NCBI GenBank assembly: GCA_036897485.1
Contig: JAYMTF010001499.1
Coordinates: 1 to 23,051, forward strand
DNA from: Pelargonium nanum
Lineage: Eukaryota > Streptophyta > Magnoliopsida > Geraniales > Geraniaceae
DNA: 23,051 nucleotides
Reading direction: 5' to 3'
Of this stretch, positions 19,908 through 23,051 are shown in pieces. Made by a program: the position numbers and the translations under genes. Under the pieces are notes generated by a model, which saw only the letters and a program-made list of their open reading frames with translations, did no database searches and was not told where the DNA came from. Within the stretch, counting starts at the first letter, position 1, and every line of letters starts with the position of its first letter.

Positions 19908-21210
19908 ATGGAGATTGAAGTAGTGCTCAATTACATGAGAATAGTTTGGTATAGCTACCTGTTGGGCAATGGAAAATAATGCACAACTAATTAAAAATAA
20001 ATAAAAACATGGAAATTGAAGTGGTGTTGTCTTGCGTATGAGAATAGTTTAGTGTAGCACAAAAAGCTAGGCTTTCGTGGCACCTTGGCTATGTTCTATG
20101 CATACACATGTCTTCATGTTGAAATTCTGAAAATCTTCTCTCTTTTTTTGGTTTCATCTAAGATAGCTATGGTCATTTGGTAAAAACATCTAATATGTTC
20201 TGATCAATTAGTCATAGAAGCTGAAGACACCAGTTTGTGTTTCACTTTTATAATTTTAGATTGGTCTAACCCGGCTATGCATAATGTGTGAGCAATAGGT
20301 CTCATCCTAAGTTACCTAGTTTGCAGAACGTTTCGGTACGTGGAATGAAAATGGAAACGCGGAACGTTAGTATTTTAGAGTTTGGAACGTTAAGGGTAGG
20401 TAAACGTTTCAGAACGAAAAATTACGGAACGGGAATCGCTATCTGAGGTGAGTTTTCTGGTAACAGAGATCTCATCTAGATATGAGTGTTCATCGGTTTA
20501 GAACCAACCTGGAATTGGACTAGACCGGGTTAAAGGTTTCTAAATTATCAGACAGAAAATAACTTTATCTTTGACTGGACCCAAAATGACCGGACTAAGC
20601 TGAAAACCATTTATTTTTCACAAATTGATGAACCGGTTATTAGTTTGGTCCGGTCCGGTCCAAAATCAGCTTTAAAACCATTCTTTGAACGCCCCAACCT
20701 CTAAATCTAATTATTCATGGTCCACCAAATTTTCATGACCTAAGATGTTGAAAAAATAGGTGTTTGTTTAATTGATTTGTTGCAGATGGGTTTTTAGGGG
20801 TATCCAAATTAGCTGTGTATTTGATGTTTTGTGCTTGATTATACCAAAGTCTTCTCTGATTGGCTTATTCATTTGTCTCCACTTGCACATAAAATAGAAA
20901 AATAGAATGGAATCATTTTTCTTTTAATCCACATTTTTTTTCCTTCTCTTTTAGTCTATTGTTTCTGGATGTTGACGCAACCTCACCGACAGGGTCAGAT
21001 AGTGCCAATGTCTACATATAAGCATAAACTTTTCAAGCATTGAAATTTATAGTATTCATTTTCTGTTTTATCTACATTATTTACTAACTCGTATGCTTAC
21101 CTCTTTTCCACTATTTGCATTGTCATGGGTCGTGTTACCACACTAATTATTAGCTCTAGTTATAATAAATACAAAATGATTTGGTAGAGAACAAGTTATT
21201 TTGAGAAAGG
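19908..21210. other. Intergenic DNA with degenerate repeats
   Basis: No gene is recognised. Two patches stand out. At about 20323-20440, GGAACG/AACGTT words recur at least five times. At about 20482-20695, ACCGG/GGTCC words recur, with GTGTTCATCGGTTTAGAACC at one end and a near inverted counterpart (TTTAAAACCATTCTTTGAAC) at the other, as in old hAT-type MITEs. No target duplication could be identified for either. Confidence 0.5.
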
Positions 21211-21540
21211 TTGTCAATTCGTATTGTGTGTCGTATTGTGTTATATAGGTGAACACAAACACGACACATCAAATTAAATGAGTTGGGTTAACACAATACC
21301 TTAACACGAGAAAATTAACATATTTTGCAAGAGTTGGTCCACAACTATTAAACATGATGATAAACTTGACATCATAAAATCATGTAAATTCTAAGACTAG
21401 TATTACATTTTCATAATGTGCGTGTTAAGCAGGTCGTGTTTCACGATACGAATTATCAACTATGTATGTATATTTTTTAGACTAATACAAACACAACATG
21501 ATTATAATATTAGCGAGTTTATTCTGTTTCGTGTCGCATA
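21211..21540. repeat. Dispersed ACACGACAC-type repeat, second copy
   Basis: It begins TTGTCAATTCGTATTGTG, close to the start of the 19168-19541 copy, and includes AACACAAACACGACACAT, CAGGTCGTGTTTCACGA and ACAAACACAACATGATTATA in the same order as its relative. The far terminal repeat seen at 19541 is absent here, so the copy is truncated or diverged. Boundaries are approximate. Confidence 0.5.
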
Positions 21541-22100
21541 ATTTGCTACCTCTTATTTTATATAATTTCACTGAATTGTTTTCTACTGAGTTTTTCACCC
21601 AAAACCAATGGAATGACGTAATATTTTTTTTTGATTTGGATATAAATTAAATAATTAGATCTTTAAGTATAATTCTGGAGATAAGATTCCATATGCAGCC
21701 ATTGGTGAATAGCCAAGTGCTTGCTAACAGAACAAGCCCCTTTTATTTTGGATCTTTTGTGGCGGCTCAATGTTACCAACCATTGCAACTTGATGCATGC
21801 ATGCTTATTATTTGGTGATAACTTATTTTTTTTTTTATTTAAAAATTGGCATGGCTTGCTTGTTTGACTTGTCTCGTATCATTCATAATTATTGCATTTT
21901 ATGTTAGTTTAATTTGGTAGATGAAATGTCTCTCAAATCAATTATCTTGCAAGACAAAAAAAAAATTGAAAAAAAGGACATTAACGGGAAAATATTATTT
22001 GATTAGAGAAGAATTGGTTTTGGATTAGACATGTGTAACTATAATTATTTAAAAAAAATATAAAACTCTCTCAAGTCACAAGAGTTTATTATGTGTACAT

Positions 22101-22224
22101 TATAAGAAACACAGCTAGAAAACCCATATATCATATGTGTTTTGTGTTGGCTCTTGATTTGATTACAATATAAGAAACACAGCTAGAAAACCCATATATC
22201 ATATGTGCTTTGTGTTGGCTCTCT
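22101..22224. repeat. Near-perfect 68-bp tandem duplication
   Basis: TATAAGAAACACAGCTAG... occurs at 22101 and again at 22169. Over about 55 bp through TTGTGTTGGCTCT the two copies differ at only one base (TGTTTTG against TGCTTTG), which indicates a recent duplication. It lies in AT-rich intergenic DNA with no gene nearby. Confidence 0.9.
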
Positions 22225-22920
22225 AATTTGTTGCTCTATTAATTGTGTGTGCGGTTACAAAATTAGTGAACAGGATTAATTTTTATAGACAATAATAGCT
22301 CTATTTTGGAATGGAATTGGACTTTAAAATTTTACACAGTAGCTTTTAGCCTTTTAGGACTGTAAGTTCGATCTATATCTTATTTTATTTACGGTACATT
22401 TCGGATAAAAATTGATTGTCCACATTTTATCTTTTTAGACTAAATATTTCTATGTTGTCTTAAGTCATAACATTTATGAATCGTTCAATTGGAAAGAAAA
22501 TTACAAAGGTTGGAATTTTCTTCTGGTTCAGTCCGTTGAAAAAGAAATGTCCTGCCTAATAGAGGACTTAGTTATATTATTGACTTAATTAAAATGGATA
22601 TAAAACATATTATCAATAAATTAATAATGTCTCTTATCTTATTAATTGCCACATCACTTAAACGTGTAACAAATATAGTGTAGATTTGATGCACTGTGTC
22701 CTATTAATTGACACATCATTTAGTATTTGAGACATGTATCACTATTCTTATTAGAATAGACAAATTGTGCTTGCGTGTCGTGTTTGTATGGTGCTCAAGA
22801 TTGTTTGTGTGTTGCACAAACTAACACGAACACAACGAGTTCACTACTGTAATTTTATGGGTGGTGTAACATGTTTGGCACGACACAATCTCAACATGTA
22901 TGACACATTATTAGAAGTAA
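22225..22920. other. Intergenic DNA with another ACACGACAC-type fragment
   Basis: No gene is recognised. At about 22768-22910 the words TGCGTGTCGTGTTTG, CTAACACGAACACAAC and GGCACGACACAATC place a degraded fragment of the same dispersed family found at 11640, 19168 and 21211. The open frame at 22767-22952 lies inside this repeat and is not a gene. Confidence 0.5.
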
Positions 22921-23051
22921 CTAGGAAAAGACCCCGTGCGTTGCACGGGTAAGTACTACATTATTATAATATAGAAATACATCAAAAAAATGAGTTTTAA
23001 GAAATAAAAATCTTATATTTTATTTCTTTAAATTTAGATGTCATTTTTTAT
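22921..23051 (-). mobile_element. Helitron 3' terminus (minus strand), body runs off the window
   Basis: Read on the minus strand, the sequence ends with a GC-rich hairpin (stem CCCGTGC, loop AAC, stem GCACGGG; plus-strand 22933-22949). About 11-12 nt follow and then the terminal CTAG (22921-22924), with T as the next host base. Hairpin, short spacer, CTRR end and insertion before T are the diagnostic 3' end of plant Helitrons. The body extends to higher coordinates past the end of the window, so its 5' TC end and coding capacity cannot be judged. Confidence 0.7.

Overview
This is nuclear DNA from a flowering plant, most likely a eudicot. The background is AT-rich, introns are short and U-rich with GT/AG borders, and several plant-type non-autonomous transposons are present. 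I cannot name the species. Only about one fifth of the window is gene; the rest is intergenic DNA with transposon debris.

Layout: 1-7240 is intergenic and holds a tRNA-derived SINE-like fragment (about 2.9 kb), a well-preserved Mutator-type MITE with a perfect 9-bp target duplication (4562-4973), and a GC-richer island near 5.0-5.25 kb. The first gene, on the + strand, is an auxin influx carrier of the AUX1/LAX family (AUX1/LAX1 clade). Its TATA box is near 7341, its long leader carries a short uORF and probably an intron, and its coding sequence is eight exons from 8025 to 12155 (484 residues, all junctions in frame). Intron 6 is largely a degenerate tandem array that starts exactly at the 5' splice site. 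Intron 7 contains repeat debris.

The 12.2-14.4 kb stretch is intergenic. At 14.4-14.9 kb there is a housekeeping-type promoter and a leader with splice-like signals and a very short possible first coding exon. At 16.3-17.08 kb a protein-like reading continues through four reading-frame changes and one in-frame stop. I read it as a decayed gene of a family I cannot name. Convergent to it, on the - strand at 17241-18590, is an intact intronless gene for a Golgi-type alpha-1,4-glycosyltransferase (Gb3-synthase-like family) with a DTD motif.

The final 4.4 kb is intergenic. It holds degenerate copies of a dispersed repeat family rich in ACACGACAC words (also in intron 7 of the carrier), a recent 68-bp tandem duplication, exon-like fragments near 19.7-19.86 kb, and a minus-strand Helitron 3' terminus at 22921.

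The two intact genes act in different places: auxin uptake at the plasma membrane, and glycan synthesis in the Golgi. Their proximity nevertheless matches Arabidopsis, where AUX1 (At2g38120) and LAX1 (At5g01240) each lie beside alpha-1,4-glycosyltransferase genes (At2g38150/At2g38152 and At5g01250). The window therefore looks like an ancestral AUX1/LAX1 block. I found no evidence of a wholly new biological system. The most unusual items are the intron-6 array, the decayed gene between the two conserved neighbours, and the leader architecture of the auxin carrier.
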